NCBI GenBank assembly: GCA_965603115.1
Contig: CBFDBT010000135.1
Location: 1-7,451, forward strand
From: CBFDBT01 sp965603115
GTDB taxonomy: Bacteria; Pseudomonadota; Alphaproteobacteria; Sphingomonadales; Kordiimonadaceae
Direction: 5' to 3'
DNA: 7,451 nucleotides
This document shows, piece by piece, positions 6,415 through 7,451 of the stretch. Each line of letters begins with the position of its first letter. The first letter of the stretch is position 1. The notes below the pieces were generated by a model. That model was given only the letters and a program-made list of their open reading frames with translations, was not told where the DNA came from and did not search any database. The translations under genes were made by a program, and so were the position numbers.

Positions 6415-6969
6415 TTATAGCTTAGGCAATGTTATGCCTGTTTGGCCCTGATATTTGCCTGCGCGGTCTTTGTAAGACGTTTCGCAAGGCTCGTTGCCCT
6501 TAAAGAATAAAAACTGACAAACGCCTTCGTTAGCATAAATTTTTGCAGGCAACGGCGTCGTGTTTGAAAATTCTAGGGTCACATGACCTTCCCAACCAGG
6601 CTCAAGCGGCGTGACATTAACAATGATGCCGCAGCGTGCGTAAGTGGACTTGCCAAGGCAGACCACGAGAACATCTTCTGGTACGCGGAAATATTCAACC
6701 GTGCGGGCCAGTGCAAAACTGTTTGGTGGAATGATGCAAACATCGCCTGTGCGTTCGACAAAGCTTTTTGGCGAGAACTTTTTTGGGTCAACAATTGCAG
6801 AGTCTACATTGGTGAAAATTTTAAATTCTGGGGCGCAGCGTGCATCATAACCATAAGAACTTAGGCCATAAGATATATTTCCCTCACGGCGCTGGGCCTC
6901 TTCAAATGGCTCTATCATATTGTGATTTTGCGCCTGTTCTCTAATCCAGCGGTCCGAAAGAATACTCAT
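6415..6969 (-). CDS. dcd: dCTP deaminase
   Basis: Converts dCTP to dUTP and ammonia, the main route to dUMP for thymidylate synthesis in bacteria that have it; a cytoplasmic homotrimer. The 184-residue length is standard for the proteobacterial enzyme. GKSTYARCG (106-114) gives S108 and R112, equivalent to S111 and R115 of E. coli Dcd. The catalytic glutamate is E133 in TLEFSN (131-136), just after PGWEGH (124-129). The C-terminus GQTGITLPKL is complete. It is read as the single-function deaminase rather than the bifunctional dCTP deaminase/dUTPase on overall similarity. The ATG at 6969 has AAGGA (6982-6978) 8 nt upstream. It lies 133 nt after the small basic protein gene and 118 nt before the HD-GYP gene on the same strand. 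Confidence 0.98.
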   Translation of the reverse strand: MSILSDRWIREQAQNHNMIEPFEEAQRREGNISYGLSSYGYDARCAPEFKIFTNVDSAIVDPKKFSPKSFVERTGDVCIIPPNSFALARTVEYFRVPEDVLVVCLGKSTYARCGIIVNVTPLEPGWEGHVTLEFSNTTPLPAKIYANEGVCQFLFFKGNEPCETSYKDRAGKYQGQTGITLPKL

Positions 6970-7032
6970 GGTTTGCGTCCTTACTATCTACGATTTTGAT
7001 CCTCATTAGAATCCTATGATTGAATTCTTAAG

Positions 7033-7060
7033 GTAATATCTTGCACTGTACAAGAGCCAA
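7033..7060 (-). promoter_or_regulatory. Weak candidate dcd promoter with overlapping imperfect palindrome
   Basis: On the minus strand TTGGCT (7060-7055), a 16-nt spacer and TATTAC (7038-7033) each match the sigma-70 consensus at four of six bases. The spacer holds CTTG-N7-CAAG (7040-7054), a possible operator or a coincidence. The rest of the 133-nt gap between dcd and the small protein gene shows nothing else clear, and no terminator hairpin was found, so dcd may also be read from the promoter at 7314-7341. Confidence 0.22.
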
Positions 7061-7102
7061 TACTTTATAGCACTCTCGCCTTATACATACGGTTTAAGAT
7101 TG

Positions 7103-7261
7103 CTAGCCCCGATCACGGCTTTGTACTTTGCGTCGCCTTAAATTTGCCCGAAGAGCTTCTGCAACACGTTCTTTGGCGGCATCAGATTTGGCCTTGTCTT
7201 TGCCTTTTCGTGCGGGAGGTGCCTCAGTAGGGGCTTTTATGTTTTTTTCTGTATCTTTCAT
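7103..7261 (-). CDS. Small highly basic protein of unknown function (52 residues)
   Basis: The reading frame runs from ATG at 7261 to TAG at 7103. The N-terminal half is Lys, Pro and Ala rich (MKDTEKNIKAPTEAPPARKG) and looks disordered. The C-terminal half is a likely charged helix, AAKERVAEALRANLRRRK (28-45), ending QSRDRG. This helix resembles the C-terminal segment of short basic proteins that I recall near dcd or murA in other alphaproteobacteria, but I cannot name a family. There is no signal peptide or membrane segment. Support comes from the helix, a strong promoter about 50 nt upstream and the shared strand with dcd. Against it, no clear Shine-Dalgarno sequence precedes the ATG. A nucleic-acid- or ribosome-binding role would fit the charge, but that is inference. 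Confidence 0.6.
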   Translation of the reverse strand: MKDTEKNIKAPTEAPPARKGKDKAKSDAAKERVAEALRANLRRRKVQSRDRG

Positions 7262-7313
7262 GGGTGCAAAATGCAGTGAATATGAGAAGTTTGCAAGAGG
7301 GTCCGTTAAAAAA

Positions 7314-7341
7314 AATATAAATTCTCAGGAAACTGTGTCAA
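7314..7341 (-). promoter_or_regulatory. Sigma-70-type promoter upstream of the small basic protein
   Basis: On the minus strand TTGACA (7341-7336, perfect match), a 16-nt spacer and TATATT (7319-7314, five of six matches) form the best promoter match seen in the window. Transcription would start near 7307, giving a leader of roughly 46 nt before the ATG at 7261. With no terminator recognised after that gene, the transcript may continue into dcd. Confidence 0.55.
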
Positions 7342-7346
7342 AAGAC

Positions 7347-7374
7347 TTGCATCAAAGGCTTACCTGTGGCAAAT
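7347..7374 (+). promoter_or_regulatory. Weak candidate tRNA-Thr promoter
   Basis: TTGCAT (7347-7352) is followed after 16 nt by GCAAAT (7369-7374), which matches the -10 consensus at only three of six bases. The position, about 40 nt before the tRNA, is right for a tRNA promoter, and it would lie back-to-back with the promoter for the small protein. Position is the main support. Confidence 0.2.
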
Positions 7375-7412
7375 CGCCAGCCGATGACACTTGTCACTCG
7401 CCCGCCAGACGG

Positions 7413-7451
7413 GCCGCTGTAGCTCAGTGGTAGAGCGTTCCATTGGTAATG
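7413..7451 (+). tRNA. tRNA-Thr(GGT), 3' part outside window
   Basis: The 5' half of a tRNA is visible: acceptor strand GCCGCTG (7413-7419), TA, D-stem GCTC/GAGC (7422-7425 with 7433-7436) around a loop containing GGT, then anticodon stem TTCCA (7438-7442) and loop TTGGTAA (7443-7449). The anticodon is GGT at 7445-7447, which reads the threonine codons ACC and ACU. The first two bases of the 3' anticodon strand (TG) pair as expected before the window ends. It is the only plus-strand gene seen and is divergent from the small protein gene. Confidence 0.95.

Noticed and set aside
6373..6420. Plus-strand mini-frame (MANSRKRKLIFYRCL) after AAGGAG
   Set aside because: The Shine-Dalgarno is only 2 nt from the ATG, too close to work well; the product is 15 residues and the end overlaps the dcd stop region. 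No promoter was recognised.
5141..7019. Ten-base repeat AATCCTATGA upstream of murA (5141-5150) and dcd (7010-7019)
   Set aside because: Many 10-mers recur by chance in a window of this size, the distances to the two start codons differ (about 107 and 40 nt), and no longer similarity surrounds them.
7128..7433. Plus-strand reading frame of 101 codons
   Set aside because: It is antisense to the small basic protein, then runs through the promoter gap and into tRNA-Thr, which no real gene of this sort would do.
1..7451. Mobile element, CRISPR array, prophage, toxin-antitoxin or new defence system
   Set aside because: No transposase, integrase, regular repeats, terminal inverted repeats or defence-type domains were seen. 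The tRNA-Thr could be an integration target, but its 3' end is outside the window.

Overview
The window looks like ordinary chromosomal DNA of an alphaproteobacterium with only moderate G+C (mid-forties by eye, not counted). The evidence is the gene order: on the minus strand it runs murA, a DUF2948 gene, hisG, hisD, a UPF0262 gene, a low-molecular-weight phosphatase gene and infA. I know this order from several alphaproteobacterial groups, and DUF2948 and UPF0262 are mostly alphaproteobacterial families. I cannot name the genus. HisG is the short form, which requires a HisZ subunit, and hisZ is not in the window.

Layout, following transcription from right to left. At the right edge a tRNA-Thr(GGT) gene enters on the plus strand and is cut off by the window end. 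Everything else is on the minus strand. A 52-residue, very basic small protein (7103-7261) has a good promoter in front of it. Next come dcd (dCTP deaminase, 6415-6969) and a two-domain signalling protein with an unusual receiver-like domain and an intact HD-GYP domain (5210-6295). Then murA (first committed step of peptidoglycan synthesis, 3753-5033), the DUF2948 gene (3226-3666), hisG (2541-3200), hisD (1247-2548), the UPF0262 gene (781-1254), the phosphatase gene (302-778) and the 5' part of infA (1-161).

From hisG to the phosphatase gene the genes overlap by 8 nt or lie 2 nt apart, which implies one coupled mRNA. DUF2948 is 25 nt upstream of hisG and probably belongs to the same unit. Larger gaps lie before infA (140 nt), between murA and DUF2948 (86 nt, with a stem-loop), between the HD-GYP gene and murA (176 nt, with a candidate promoter), between dcd and the HD-GYP gene (118 nt, with an inverted repeat), and before dcd (133 nt). 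No stretch longer than 300 bases lacks a gene.

The products are mainly housekeeping: deoxynucleotide supply, cell wall, histidine synthesis and translation initiation. The HD-GYP protein is the one signalling gene. I saw no transposase, CRISPR array, phage gene, toxin-antitoxin pair, broken gene or new defence system. The points worth a second look are the altered receiver domain, the small basic protein, the inverted repeat upstream of the HD-GYP gene, the leader hairpins before infA, and the mixed functions of the operon.
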